Assembly: GCA_028690155.1 (NCBI GenBank)
Contig: JAQVBU010000003.1
Coordinates: 88,438-149,323 of the forward strand
Source: Alphaproteobacteria bacterium
GTDB lineage: Bacteria > Pseudomonadota > Alphaproteobacteria > UBA9219
DNA: 60,886 nt
Direction: 5' to 3'
Shown piece after piece: positions 19,189 to 28,303 of this stretch (positions are counted from its first letter, which is position 1; the number at the start of each line of letters is the position of its first letter). A program made the translations under genes and the position numbers. The notes beneath the pieces were generated by a model. That model made no database searches, was not told where the DNA came from, and was given only the letters and a program-made list of their open reading frames with translations.

Positions 19189-19226
19189 CAAAAGGAGCGC
19201 AGAGGTTTCCCCGTGCGCTCCTTTTG
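19189..19226 (-). terminator. Hairpin terminator in lysis region
   Basis: A perfect 13-bp stem CAAAAGGAGCGCA / TGCGCTCCTTTTG with a 12-base loop, flanked by A/T tracts. It lies 12 bp past the stop of the 116-residue gene and before the chimera. It could work in either direction. Confidence 0.65.
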
Positions 19227-19238
19227 GTTTGTTATGGG

Positions 19239-19589
19239 TTAGGCTTTTGCCTCAAAGGACGTGCCTTTGAGAAGAGCGTCGGCCTTAGCCATGTATTCGG
19301 CATAAATGGTCTCGCGCGTCTCGTCGGTCATAATGCCTGCGTTATGCAAGAGCGTCACGACTTGGCCTAAGAGATCATTAAACGCCTCAAAGGCATCCTT
19401 GACGGATTCCTCCGCTGCCGAAAGGCCGGACTCGACCAACACTGTCAGGCTCTTGAGCGCCGTACCGAGTTGTTCCACCTTCTCGGTGACTTCCGTAGCA
19501 ATCGTTTCCCCGTTTTGGATCGCCGTTGTTACGGAAGAGATGATCGACGCGACCGACGTGGCCGCGCTTGCGATGGTTGCCAAACTCAT
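19239..19589 (-). CDS. Small phage protein, 116 aa, lysis region
   Basis: Starts MSLATIASAATSVASIISSV; the ATG overlaps the stop of the lipoprotein gene (TAATG). It is alanine/serine-rich and amphipathic at the start, then an acidic helical region (ESVKDAFEAFNDLLGQVVTL). No clear transmembrane segment and no family recognised. Its place between a lipoprotein and a holin-like gene suggests a lysis or particle-associated role, unproven. Confidence 0.6.
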   Translation of the reverse strand: MSLATIASAATSVASIISSVTTAIQNGETIATEVTEKVEQLGTALKSLTVLVESGLSAAEESVKDAFEAFNDLLGQVVTLLHNAGIMTDETRETIYAEYMAKADALLKGTSFEAKA

Positions 19590-19933
19590 TATTCGTCTCC
19601 TTCCAGTTGGTTTTTGCAAGTGTCGGCGGCTTCGGCCAAAGCGTCGAAAGCCGCATCCTCTTCGTCCGTGATCGTGTCGGTCACGGCATCCGCATCAACG
19701 GCGTTTTTCAGTGCCTTGATTTTGGTTTTGTGGGTGTAAACGGCTGGCGCGTAATCGGCCTCAAAGTTTTCCTGGCCTTGGCACTTTCCGATCACGTCCT
19801 GATATTCTCGCCCGCGAGACAGGTGAGAATTAAGCTGTTGCTCGGCCAAAAGCCCGTTACAGGCCGATAAACCGACAAGCGCAAGACCAAGGCAAACGAC
19901 CCGTGCGCCATATTTAAGTTGCGTTATATTCAT
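19589..19933 (-). CDS. Small phage lipoprotein, possible spanin-type lysis protein
   Basis: 114 residues. MNITQLKYGARVVCLGLALV leads to lipobox LSAC, so the product is a lipoprotein. The mature part is helical and acidic with two further cysteines (IGKCQG, ADTCKN). Directly downstream of the lysozyme, which it overlaps by ATGA. Outer-membrane spanin subunits occupy this position in many phages, but the length and sequence give no firm match. Confidence 0.6.
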   Translation of the reverse strand: MNITQLKYGARVVCLGLALVGLSACNGLLAEQQLNSHLSRGREYQDVIGKCQGQENFEADYAPAVYTHKTKIKALKNAVDADAVTDTITDEEDAAFDALAEAADTCKNQLEGDE

Positions 19934-20394
19934 GTTGTCCTTTCCTTTTTCTGTTGAGTTGTGCTGCCTTTTTTCCAAAGGGCCGCTTCCGCCGCACGGC
20001 GGCGGGAAAGGCCGTCCAGAACCCTTCCTTTCGACTTATTCCAACGGGCAAGCTGCGCCGGAACACGGTCGTAAAGGCCTTGATTAAGTTGTTTCAAAAG
20101 GGTTGATCGCTTGAAGTTGCCCGCGCCGACGTTGAAGACGAACGAGATAAGCGCGGCGAATTGTCTGCGGCTCAACGGCACGTCAACGCATTGATCTATC
20201 GGTATGGCGGCTTTGGTAAGATCGCCCACAAGAAACGCTTCGGCCTGTTCTTTCGTAATGGCCTGACCTTGCGCGACACCTCGCGTGTGGCCGTAGCCGA
20301 TTGTCCATTTGCCCGCCGGACACAGGTAAGCGGACAGGCGTAATCCCTCGAATATCTTGACGAGATCGAGCGCCTCTTGCGGAATTTCAGGCAT
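19930..20394 (-). CDS. Phage endolysin, GH24 lysozyme (E-C-T type)
   Basis: 154 residues. The catalytic triad of T4-type lysozymes is visible in order: Glu in FEGLRLSAYL, Cys eight residues later, and Thr in TIGYGHT after five more (E-8-C-5-T), the variant in which Cys replaces Asp. Further family segments are RQFAALISFVFNVG and LARWNKSKG. It cleaves peptidoglycan during lysis. I chose the ATG at 20394 (MPEIPQEAL) because it directly follows the holin-like gene and the fold starts there. No signal-arrest segment is seen, so release should depend on a holin. Confidence 0.93.
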   Translation of the reverse strand: MPEIPQEALDLVKIFEGLRLSAYLCPAGKWTIGYGHTRGVAQGQAITKEQAEAFLVGDLTKAAIPIDQCVDVPLSRRQFAALISFVFNVGAGNFKRSTLLKQLNQGLYDRVPAQLARWNKSKGRVLDGLSRRRAAEAALWKKGSTTQQKKERTT

Positions 20395-20396
20395 GA

Positions 20397-20630
20397 TTAA
20401 TGATGCGCCGTCCACCAGCGCATGAGATTGTCGAGCAAGAACCCTGCTATGGCCCCCAGCGCCAGAATGACAGCAAACCCGCCCTTCCAACGATTAGCGA
20501 GGCGGTCGAGTTGATTGAGGCGCGTGTCAATAACGTCGAACTTTGCTTTCAGCTCTGTAATGGCCGTTGTAAGCGCGGAAACCTGCGCTTCGAGGCGGCC
20601 AATGCTGCGGAAGTATTCAACTTCAGTCAT
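20397..20630 (-). CDS. Holin/XhlA-like membrane protein
   Basis: 77 residues: a coiled coil (RLEAQVSALTTAITELKAKF) followed by one transmembrane helix (GGFAVILALGAIAGFLL) and a short tail. This is the plan of hemolysin XhlA-type phage lysis proteins. It is two bases upstream of the endolysin start. Together with the holin-like N-terminus of the chimera it completes the lysis cassette. Confidence 0.75.
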   Translation of the reverse strand: MTEVEYFRSIGRLEAQVSALTTAITELKAKFDVIDTRLNQLDRLANRWKGGFAVILALGAIAGFLLDNLMRWWTAHH

Positions 20631-20667
20631 AATGGCTTGCTCCTATTCATTTTGAGCAGACAAAAGA

Positions 20668-20874
20668 TTATCCGGCAATGACGATAACGATGGGCTGAGA
20701 TCCCGAAGAGGCCGTAACGTTCGGCCTTAGAACTTCAAGCGCAACTTGCGTGCATCTCGCCTTCGCCGTTGAGGGTTTTCTCAAGACCTCAACGACTTTT
20801 TGGGTTACGCGGGCTTGCGCCGTCGTCGGTTTACGCAGGGCCTCAACAGCGAGTTGGGTTACGCGCAAGGTCAT
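20668..20874 (-). CDS. Small repeat phage protein
   Basis: 68 residues holding three imperfect repeats of about 18 residues: VTQLAVEALRKPTTAQ, VTQKVVEVLRKPSTAK, CTQVALEVLRPNVTAS, then a hydrophobic end (IVIVIAG). No family is recognised; the repeats suggest short beta strands of a tail-associated protein. The start overlaps the stop of the next gene upstream by ATGA. Confidence 0.65.
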   Translation of the reverse strand: MTLRVTQLAVEALRKPTTAQARVTQKVVEVLRKPSTAKARCTQVALEVLRPNVTASSGSQPIVIVIAG

Positions 20875-21893
20875 GCGGCGACCTCATAGCCAAACTCTGC
20901 ACCGTTAATGTCACTCTCGGTCCAAGAGGACGAAGTCGCAGGGTTCGTCTCCCAAACATGGGTTAGATCGGCATAACTGTCGCCAAGGCTTTGGGCAGCT
21001 CCGGCATAATCGGTGCTGTCGATGGTTGCCATGGGGGCCATCGTCCGTGTTCCTGCATCGTCTTTTCGCGCGACAATGTTTGCCTGCACACCAAAGACAT
21101 CAGCCCCCAACAACGATAAATCGTCGAAAACAAAAGTGTCCGCACTGTCTGCCGTGTCGGCTTCGTTATACGTTGTGTCGTCGTCCGATGAAGCATCGCA
21201 GACGTTCTCGTAATTCGATGCGTTCCCAACGGGCGTGAATTGCGTCGAGGCGCCTGCCCCCGTTGGCAGAAGGGTATCGACCCGAACATCACCCAGAAAA
21301 TCGTTGTTCGACGTTCCCGTGGCATCGCAAACATACAGATCGTCGATCAAATAGCTCCCCGCCCCATTGGCCGATCCTCCAATCCGGAACGAGCATGCCG
21401 TCGCCAACGAAGACGAATTCTTTGTGTCGCCCGTAAAAGTCAGGATTGTGGCCCCGTTCAGCCGAACCTCGACCGAGCCGCTTGAATCCGCAATCACGGA
21501 CTTGAACTCCAAATAGCCCCAAGCTCCATTAGAGATTGCCACGCTTGCCGCCGCCAGAAGGCTCGACATTTCGCCACGATAGGCCCGAATGATCCCTGTC
21601 GTCGTCATGGTGAACGAGACCTGAACCGATCCGGAACTGTCATAAAGGCTAAGGAAGGTTCGCTCGTACGTCGGAGCGCTTGCACTACAAAAGGCGAACC
21701 CGATAACCCACGTTGATTGGTCGTCGATGGTGCGCAAGACATAGCCATAGCTCCCGCCCGTCGCCATGGCGAGGCTTCCGGAACGGCGGCCATCTTGATT
21801 GGGCGCGGCGTTGCCGTAGCACGTCGTCCATTTCTCGGCCATCGCGGCCACGGTTGTGTAATGGTCAAAGCCATCGATAAAACGAAAAGCCAT
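20871..21893 (-). CDS. Phage tail-associated protein with LamG/concanavalin-like fold
   Basis: 340 residues opening MAFRFIDGFDHYTTVAAMAE. Many alternating beta segments such as WGYLEFKSVIADSSGSVEVR and ATILTFTGD fit a jelly-roll carbohydrate-binding (LamG-like) domain; the last third (DSTDYAGAAQSLGDSYAD, NGAEFGYEV) is a second beta module. Such proteins decorate tail tips or fibres. The domain naming is inference from the pattern only. Confidence 0.65.
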   Translation of the reverse strand: MAFRFIDGFDHYTTVAAMAEKWTTCYGNAAPNQDGRRSGSLAMATGGSYGYVLRTIDDQSTWVIGFAFCSASAPTYERTFLSLYDSSGSVQVSFTMTTTGIIRAYRGEMSSLLAAASVAISNGAWGYLEFKSVIADSSGSVEVRLNGATILTFTGDTKNSSSLATACSFRIGGSANGAGSYLIDDLYVCDATGTSNNDFLGDVRVDTLLPTGAGASTQFTPVGNASNYENVCDASSDDDTTYNEADTADSADTFVFDDLSLLGADVFGVQANIVARKDDAGTRTMAPMATIDSTDYAGAAQSLGDSYADLTHVWETNPATSSSWTESDINGAEFGYEVAA

Positions 21894-21903
21894 TGGAAAC
21901 CTC

Positions 21904-22629
21904 TTAAAGTCTGATGCCTGCGAGAGAAAAGCCTATGTCGGCCAGGGTGTCGTCTGCGGTGGTGGGGGCCATGACGGTCAACACGTCGCCTGCCGCAAAA
22001 TCCGTGTCGCTTTCACACGAAAACGTCGCCACGCAAGCGCTTGCCGCAAAGACCATTGAGGCAAAGGCGGTGCCGTTCTTAGCGATAGAGAAAGACGCTT
22101 CCGCCGTTGCTGCTGTGTTGGCCACCCCTTGGCTTCCCGAAAGCCCGGCAGAAAAACGCACCGCCCGGGGCATGGGGTAACGAAGCAATACCATGCTGGC
22201 CCCCGGTGCTCCAACGTAAGATCCACCAACATCGTAAGGCACGGCAGAAGCAGCCTCGGCCACCACCGCCAAGTCCGTCCCATCGCCATAAAGAAGCTTG
22301 GCCGAGCCCGAGGCAATGGAAAGTGCCGTTCCCCCATCGACCGTCAGGACAATCCCATAGCCCCCGTCGGTATCGTTCCGAACAAAGAGCATTTTTGCGT
22401 GGGCCGGAACGGTTATCGTCCTTTGTGCCGTAAGCGTCCCCGTAAAGGAAAGCGCCATACAACCCAACACTTGATCATCGGTCAGCGTTAGATCAGCATC
22501 CGAAAGAGCCACCTCAGTAAGTTGGCAAATAGCCTTGTCCAACGCATCGAAGGCGGCATTGGCTGTCACCTCCTTTTGCGCCTGGGAGGCTACGATATGG
22601 TCGATCTGAAGGTTTGGGGTCGTTGTCAT
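21904..22629 (-). CDS. DUF2793-like phage tail/fibre protein
   Basis: 241 residues. The N-terminus LQIDHIVASQAQKEVTANAA with an early aromatic/beta region matches the plan of DUF2793-type phage proteins (oligomerising attachment head). The remainder is a beta-rich binding domain. It is likely a receptor-binding or decoration protein next to the tail tip genes. I chose the ATG at 22629; a GTG at 22659 would add ten residues. Confidence 0.6.
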   Translation of the reverse strand: MTTTPNLQIDHIVASQAQKEVTANAAFDALDKAICQLTEVALSDADLTLTDDQVLGCMALSFTGTLTAQRTITVPAHAKMLFVRNDTDGGYGIVLTVDGGTALSIASGSAKLLYGDGTDLAVVAEAASAVPYDVGGSYVGAPGASMVLLRYPMPRAVRFSAGLSGSQGVANTAATAEASFSIAKNGTAFASMVFAASACVATFSCESDTDFAAGDVLTVMAPTTADDTLADIGFSLAGIRL

Positions 22630-22879
22630 GTTTGGTTTTAGCCTTTTCTGCTGAGGCACCCTGAGAGGTTGAAACCCAGTCCATGACTTTCAATCATGGA
22701 ATTATTCCTTGGCGGCCCAATCTAAAAACGATGGCAGCGTTAACCGTCCCCTTAAGGTTTGTTGTGAAAAAACAAGCGGATGGAAAGAGCTGCTTCTGAA
22801 AGAACTCGAAACTATTAACGAAATGTACTTTCTGTTAAAAAGTTCCTAGTATAGCCTTGAGCATCTAAGGAGATTAACG

Positions 22880-23251
22880 ATGGTTGCCACAGCTCAACCA
22901 AAGAAGATGGGCCCATCTACCCTGAACCGACGCTTTTATCAGGCGTTGGCCGTTATAGGCGCCCCAGCGATGCCCCTCATATATGTCGTCGATGCGATCG
23001 TTAATGGACGACAAACGAAAGCAAATGAACGACGAATCTCAATGCTTGAAAGGGCAGAAAATTCTCCCGAAGCAATAGAAACAAGAAAAAATGAAAAAGA
23101 GATGGCCGCCTTACGCGACAAAAAAATTGAAGCCGCTTTTGTCAAACTTGATGAAGCAATCTTCTTTTTTAATTCTACGAATGATGGGATTTCGAATCAT
23201 AGACCAGTGCATGACGGCAAATTAATCGCTCCGAACAATTTGAAGTTCTAG
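22880..23251 (+). CDS. Accessory membrane protein, 123 aa
   Basis: ATG preceded by AAGGAGATTAACG. One transmembrane helix near the N-terminus (ALAVIGAPAMPLIYVVDAIV) followed by a highly charged helical cytoplasmic-type tail. It is on the plus strand, against the phage genes, and AT-richer than they are, so it is an insert (moron). Next to a gene of similar architecture. Unknown function; phage superinfection exclusion is one possibility. Confidence 0.65.
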   Translation: MVATAQPKKMGPSTLNRRFYQALAVIGAPAMPLIYVVDAIVNGRQTKANERRISMLERAENSPEAIETRKNEKEMAALRDKKIEAAFVKLDEAIFFFNSTNDGISNHRPVHDGKLIAPNNLKF

Positions 23252-23292
23252 CCCAGTAAATAAAGGCAACGGAGCTTTAGAAAATAAGGTGA

Positions 23293-23682
23293 ATGATGAG
23301 ATCAACACAGAAACGCCCTCCAGAAAACCCCACCCCGAGTCTCTCAGCTCGATTTGTTGAAGCAGCAAGAGATCTGTGTGCGGTTCCAGGCCTTCTTATC
23401 TACGGCGCGTATGTTTACGTTACGGACAAAATTCTCCCAGAGAAGGAATCCACTTCCGACCGGAGAAAACAGGAACATATTAATTTTGTAACCTCCCCCG
23501 AAGAAGTCCAAGCGCAGATGGAACGGGATCTAGCTTTTGAAGAGAACCGAAGAAAGATAGAAAGAAGCTCCAAAGAGATTCAGAAAATACTAAAGGAAGT
23601 TTCCTCAGTTGAAGGAAATCCTGCTAGCCCTAGATCAATCCTCCGAAGTGGTATAAGTCCACGCAAAAAAGATTTGCATTAA
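23293..23682 (+). CDS. Accessory membrane protein, 129 aa
   Basis: Architecture like the gene before it: a short basic leader, one hydrophobic helix (LCAVPGLLIYGAYVYVT), and a long charged coiled-coil tail (QAQMERDLAFEENRRKIERS). 41 bp after it on the same strand, and convergent with the next gene four bases away. No family recognised. Confidence 0.62.
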   Translation: MMRSTQKRPPENPTPSLSARFVEAARDLCAVPGLLIYGAYVYVTDKILPEKESTSDRRKQEHINFVTSPEEVQAQMERDLAFEENRRKIERSSKEIQKILKEVSSVEGNPASPRSILRSGISPRKKDLH

Positions 23683-23686
23683 TCTC

Positions 23687-24490
23687 TTAACTTAAATGCA
23701 GGCGCTTCTGAATTTTTTGTTTTGCCCCTTCACACACCAATCGAATCGTTTTTCTTGTACCAGGTCTTTGTGGCCCACTGTTACACCAGTATGTTCCTGA
23801 TTTGACCGTTTCTTCCAAAATTTTAAATTCCTGATCAGCAATCGATCCCTTTGTCGCAGCCATTAGCGTAAAGGCAGAAACGCTTATCAAAACCGACAAG
23901 CAAAGAATTTGTCCAGAGGCTGCCGTTGCCATAGTTCCAGCAACACCGACCACAGCACAACTGCTTGCAACAAATGCATTGGTCCAGAAGTCTTTTTCTC
24001 TGATAATTTTATCTAATTCGTTCCCACCGCATTTCTCTGATTTATTCATATCTTTTTGTGTGATTAGAATTTCAGCCTGATCTGTTCTTAATTGAGCAAT
24101 TCTTTCCGTCAGAAAAGATTGAATTTCTGAAGAATTACGAGAATCCTCCAACAGTGCTCCAATTTCTATGATCTTTTGAGAAATGTCCTTCATACTGACA
24201 GTCAGTTTTCCTATCACATCTCTCGCCTCAATAATCTGATGTGGTTCAAATAAAATGTTCTGTGCTTCTTGACGCGTAATTTCTACGTTTTTTGTTATTG
24301 ATGCATAAAATGTTCTGAATTCATCTCTCAGTTTTTGTTCTCTTTGCTCCTGCGTCATTTCGACAGGCAATTCTTTTGTAGCAGCAACATGAGACATCAA
24401 AAGTGCTCCGAAAAAATTTGCACAAGCAATAGAGCGTATTCTACACGCAAGAAGCGAAAGTAATAACAAAATCAATAGTTTATAAAACAT
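23687..24490 (-). CDS. Accessory protein with signal peptide and two membrane segments
   Basis: 267 residues from the ATG at 24490. The N-terminus (KLLILLLLSLLACRI) is strongly hydrophobic and ends near SHVAATKE, a possible cleavage point. The middle is a long helical region (ARDVIGKLTVSMKDISQKII), followed by two hydrophobic stretches (FVASSCAVVGVAGTMATA, LCLSVLISVSAFTLMAA). An alternative ATG at 24397 has a good GGAG ribosome site and would remove the signal. AT-rich and part of the 22.8-24.5 kb insert. No family recognised. Confidence 0.6.
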   Translation of the reverse strand: MFYKLLILLLLSLLACRIRSIACANFFGALLMSHVAATKELPVEMTQEQREQKLRDEFRTFYASITKNVEITRQEAQNILFEPHQIIEARDVIGKLTVSMKDISQKIIEIGALLEDSRNSSEIQSFLTERIAQLRTDQAEILITQKDMNKSEKCGGNELDKIIREKDFWTNAFVASSCAVVGVAGTMATAASGQILCLSVLISVSAFTLMAATKGSIADQEFKILEETVKSGTYWCNSGPQRPGTRKTIRLVCEGAKQKIQKRLHLS

Positions 24491-24580
24491 TAACAAACAG
24501 AATGACTTTAACCATGCCTCACCCGCTCTCACCAAATGGGATGAGAGTTTATTGTCGTATCAACCTGTTCGACAGTTAAT

Positions 24581-27500
24581 TCATAACGTCGCCTTTCCGG
24601 CATAGCCACGGCCTACCGTGGCGTTGATCTGATAAACCGCGATAACTACCGATGCCTGTACCGCGCCGAAGTCTTCTATCTGCTGGGCGGCGGTATAGAG
24701 GACGGTCGTCGTATTGGCCTCGATCGTGCGAACGACAGCCTCACCGTTCAGGATGTCGATTTGGTAGGCTTCTTCAGCCTCAAACACGGGCACGTCGATC
24801 CCGTCCACCCATTCGGCGTTCCATCGAGCGCGACGCACCCATGAGAGGTTCAGATTGCCTTCAGCGTCGCGGCTTCCTGCAATATGCGCAGGCGCGAAGC
24901 ATCGAAGGCTTGCCGCGTTATAGGCGAGGCTCGATTGTTTGGCGTCGTCCCATTCACCACCGGACGGCAAGCATTTGTAATAAGCCGTCGCCCCAACCTG
25001 CGACTGTCCCATGCTCATGCGGTATAAGTCGCCTGCGGCCAGAACGATAAACCGTTCGCCCACAGTATGCGTGCCCGTCGCCCATTCCGTCCCGCGCCGC
25101 CCGCGCAAGAGGCCGGAAAGCTCATAAAGGCCGCTTGAAACCAGCGTCGCGTCCCGCCATTGAATAATCTCATCACCCAAAAGAGCGACGTTGGCATAAT
25201 TGAGGACTTCGAGTTCCGTCTTACTGTCAAGACTGCCGGAGGAAAGCGCGACCTGAAGCACATTGTCCTCGTCCCAAACCCACGGACTGCGCGGGTCGCC
25301 CAGCGCATTCACGGCCCAACCAAAAGCAGGCTCTTCAGACCCCGTGCCTACAATATCCCACGTTACCGCATCCGTAGAGCGGTAGAGGCTGGCGCTACTG
25401 CCCCCTTTAAGGCCAAAGGCATAATAAAGCCCTAACCCATCGTCCGCCTCGCGCAGCATGGGAAGATCCATGATAAAGGCCGAGATCGGCGTGGCGATTG
25501 CGATTGTTTTGCCGTCCAACGCCGCGCCCGCGCCAGTTTTATCCGAACTATAGGCCAGTGTGTCTTCCAACGTAGCTTGACAGGACACAATGTTATTTGC
25601 CCCGAAATCCACCTGCGTCAGCCGCACCTTAAGCGTCGCCTCTTTCAAAATAAGATTGATAACGTCGGTCGGATTAAGCCGGAGCCATTTCGGCGGAAGG
25701 TCAAAACTGGCCGTTGTCCGCCCGATCCACGCATAAGTGAGAGTCTTTTCGGCCACTTGCGCGGCTTCATCCACCGTCAGGACAACCGTAACCTCAATGC
25801 TCTCTAAATCCCGCGTGACGACGGCATTACTGGATCGGGACGCATGTTGCGTGTTGGTTTGATAATCGCGGTCTGGGTCGTAATGCGTAAGATCGATCCG
25901 AAGCGGTAACTCTATTTCTTGTTCTCGCGTTTCGGTGATGCGCACCGGATCATCGCTGTTTAAGCCTTCCACCGCGCCTAAATCGTCATAAGGGATCGTG
26001 GCGACAACATCCTGCCCGCGCGGGACGAATTTCAAAAGCCCATCCGTTTCAACCGCATCAATGAAATAGGTTCCCAACAACGGCTCTAACACGTCGCGTG
26101 CCGAGGAACGGCTGCTCATAACATAGCCATTCACCGCTTCATCGACTTCGTTCACAAGAAAATCTGTCTGTTCAAGCCCAGCGCGAAGGCAAAGATCGGA
26201 CAAAATGTCCGCAAGCGCGACCTGATCGGAGCCATACCTCTCAAGAGGATATTTGATAAGCCCGCCATCGGTCGAAACGATCATGCTGTGCGTGAACTTT
26301 TCATAGCATCCGCAAAAATGTGTGGAGGCCGTCGGCATATAGGCGGAAAGATCATATTCCTTTTCGATCTTCATCGTCGCGAGATTCACCAACGATATGT
26401 CCGTACCGCAGCACGTCCAATGTTGCCCGTTCTGCGGATACGATTTATCTCCCTGCGTGCTGTACCCAGCGGCGAGGTGAACGCCATCAACATGGGCCAC
26501 ATAACCGGAAGCGATGTCCCATTTGACAATCCGGCCAAGGCTGTTGAACTTGAAGTAAAGGTATCCCGTCGCATCATCCCAAAAGACGGCGTCGGGATTT
26601 ACGCCGCCCGTATAAGCGGAGCAATCCATAACAGTCACTTCGGCAATGCCAAAAAAGTCGAAAGAAACCTTTTTTGCGTAAGAATCCGAGATCTGCCAAA
26701 TATTGCCTTCGCCGTCCTCGCACAAAGGGGCTTCGTTAAAATGCGAGGTCAACACTTCAGACAGATCGTGCAAAAGAACGAAATCCGTGCTGTAAATCTT
26801 GCGGGAGCGCGGAACAAGAATTTTATCGCCCTGAACCGTGCCGGTTACGCTGTAATCAATCCGGCTTTCTGTTTTTGCCATCACGGCCAACGTTTCAGGA
26901 TGGCGTTTAACAAGATGCATTCCCACCGCATAAGCGTCCGAAGCGTGGTAGAAATACCCCTCATCGTCGAACCCATAGAAACTGCCGTAAAGCCCATAAT
27001 CATCGTTATACGGGACGTTAAGCAAGAGCTCATTATTGATGAGGTCGTATTTGTAAATCGTGCTGTTGGTCGTAAAGCCAATCAACGTCCCGTCAGACGG
27101 CCAGATCATGCCGCCAGAGCGACTTCTTCCCGTAACGCTCGGCAAAATCGTCGCGTCGCAAGCCATGTCCCCGGAACCGACCACCTCGGCGCTAATGCTT
27201 GGAATGCGGTTAGAAAAGTCCGCAAGCTGCAAGTCCGTGAAAACCAGATAGCACAGGCCTCGATGCGCGGGAATGTTGCCCGTTCCGATGTGCATTTCCA
27301 TCGTGCTATCGACGTCTTGATCTTCGGTTCCTAAGTGAATGCGGATGACGCCGGGGTATTTCTCCGTGGCCTGCGTATTGCTGGCCGAGGCATCATAAAT
27401 GAGTTTCGTGTCGGCCCAAATGCGCCGGATCGCCGAGACAGGCCCAGCGCATAAGGCCACCGCAAAGGAGACTGAATACGTGTAGGAAACTTGCGTCGCC

Positions 27501-27787
27501 CCACCGCCCCCTTTTCCGCCCGCGCTGCTTTCATGGCGATTTTCCTGCAAGTCGGTTGACCAAATAACGTTGCCGGAGACACGCATTGTTCCATAAACAA
27601 GCTGGATCGTGCCGCCATAGGTCGAAGATTGAACGGAAAGGTCGTCAAGCTTCGAGCCTCCGACTTCCGTTTTGGAACCAAACAGAAGGTTCCCCAACAC
27701 AACGCCACCGAGCCACCCTGCCGTCGCCCCAATACCCACCGCCGACGTGAAGCCAGCGCCGACCATGCCCAGAGCAAGAACAGCCAT
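24581..27787 (-). CDS. GTA gp15-like phage tail tip/host specificity protein
   Basis: 1,068 residues. The first 200 residues include LLFGSKTEVGGSKLDDLSVQ and YGTMRVSGNVIWSTD, typical of the tail hub (megatron) of GTA-like tails. Residues about 540-740 are the baseplate-type domain (VARDVLEPL-like region, FVPRGQDVVATI), and the C-terminal part has fibronectin-like beta modules. A block near residues 210-540 with repeated YDL/WKWD-like beta strands looks like an inserted propeller-like receptor domain. It is the last large gene of the tail operon and probably determines the target cell. Confidence 0.82.
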   Translation of the reverse strand: MAVLALGMVGAGFTSAVGIGATAGWLGGVVLGNLLFGSKTEVGGSKLDDLSVQSSTYGGTIQLVYGTMRVSGNVIWSTDLQENRHESSAGGKGGGGATQVSYTYSVSFAVALCAGPVSAIRRIWADTKLIYDASASNTQATEKYPGVIRIHLGTEDQDVDSTMEMHIGTGNIPAHRGLCYLVFTDLQLADFSNRIPSISAEVVGSGDMACDATILPSVTGRSRSGGMIWPSDGTLIGFTTNSTIYKYDLINNELLLNVPYNDDYGLYGSFYGFDDEGYFYHASDAYAVGMHLVKRHPETLAVMAKTESRIDYSVTGTVQGDKILVPRSRKIYSTDFVLLHDLSEVLTSHFNEAPLCEDGEGNIWQISDSYAKKVSFDFFGIAEVTVMDCSAYTGGVNPDAVFWDDATGYLYFKFNSLGRIVKWDIASGYVAHVDGVHLAAGYSTQGDKSYPQNGQHWTCCGTDISLVNLATMKIEKEYDLSAYMPTASTHFCGCYEKFTHSMIVSTDGGLIKYPLERYGSDQVALADILSDLCLRAGLEQTDFLVNEVDEAVNGYVMSSRSSARDVLEPLLGTYFIDAVETDGLLKFVPRGQDVVATIPYDDLGAVEGLNSDDPVRITETREQEIELPLRIDLTHYDPDRDYQTNTQHASRSSNAVVTRDLESIEVTVVLTVDEAAQVAEKTLTYAWIGRTTASFDLPPKWLRLNPTDVINLILKEATLKVRLTQVDFGANNIVSCQATLEDTLAYSSDKTGAGAALDGKTIAIATPISAFIMDLPMLREADDGLGLYYAFGLKGGSSASLYRSTDAVTWDIVGTGSEEPAFGWAVNALGDPRSPWVWDEDNVLQVALSSGSLDSKTELEVLNYANVALLGDEIIQWRDATLVSSGLYELSGLLRGRRGTEWATGTHTVGERFIVLAAGDLYRMSMGQSQVGATAYYKCLPSGGEWDDAKQSSLAYNAASLRCFAPAHIAGSRDAEGNLNLSWVRRARWNAEWVDGIDVPVFEAEEAYQIDILNGEAVVRTIEANTTTVLYTAAQQIEDFGAVQASVVIAVYQINATVGRGYAGKATL

Positions 27788-28236
27788 TATTCAGACTTAA
27801 AAGCCGGATAGCGGTATGCGGCAACAATCCGGCTGCACCAAAGATCGTCCAGCCTATGCTCAACCACTTTGCCTGCCCGCGAATAACTGTGGATGATGCC
27901 GCAATCCGTAATCAGGGCCACATGCTGCGGCTCGCGGCCCCAGGCCATAAAATAGATGTCGGCCAGCGTCGCCTCGGCCACGGGAATTTGCACAAGCCAA
28001 GTCGCCAGCCCCTCGCGCATCCGGCGCGGGTTAGGCATGACGGAATAATTGGCAAAGGCCCTCGCTTGCGGAGAAGAAGGATCATAATCCACAAGTCCCA
28101 GCGCAAGCCCAACGCCTTTAATCAGCCCGATGCAATCGCACCCCGCGCCACGCACGCATCCTTGGTGTTTAAAGGGCGTGCCCAGCCATGTGCGGGCTTC
28201 GGCCACCGCGTCCATGCGTGTTTTTGTTCCGACCAT
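27787..28236 (-). CDS. NlpC/P60 tail peptidase (GTA gp14-like)
   Basis: 149 residues. Catalytic Cys in GAGCDCIGLIKG, His in PQHVALITD, then GIIHSYSRAGKVVEH. This is the cell-wall peptidase at the tail tip of GTA-like and lambda-like phages; it helps the tail cross peptidoglycan. Stop and the next start overlap (TAATG). The preceding DUF2163 gene is separated from it by a 101-residue insert. Confidence 0.9.
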   Translation of the reverse strand: MVGTKTRMDAVAEARTWLGTPFKHQGCVRGAGCDCIGLIKGVGLALGLVDYDPSSPQARAFANYSVMPNPRRMREGLATWLVQIPVAEATLADIYFMAWGREPQHVALITDCGIIHSYSRAGKVVEHRLDDLWCSRIVAAYRYPAFKSE

Positions 28237-28256
28237 AACCCCTCTTCTTATAACAA

Positions 28257-28284
28257 AAGCCGCCCAGAAAATTCTGAGCGGCTT
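28257..28284 (-). terminator. Rho-independent terminator after the 101-aa insert gene
   Basis: Stem AAGCCGC-T-CAGA / TCTG-G-GCGGCTT followed by TTTTGTT when read on the minus strand. It lies between the insert gene and the NlpC gene, so it would end transcription from the insert's own promoter and possibly weaken expression of the last two tail genes. Confidence 0.7.
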
Positions 28285-28303
28285 AAGCAGGAAATGAACC
28301 CTC

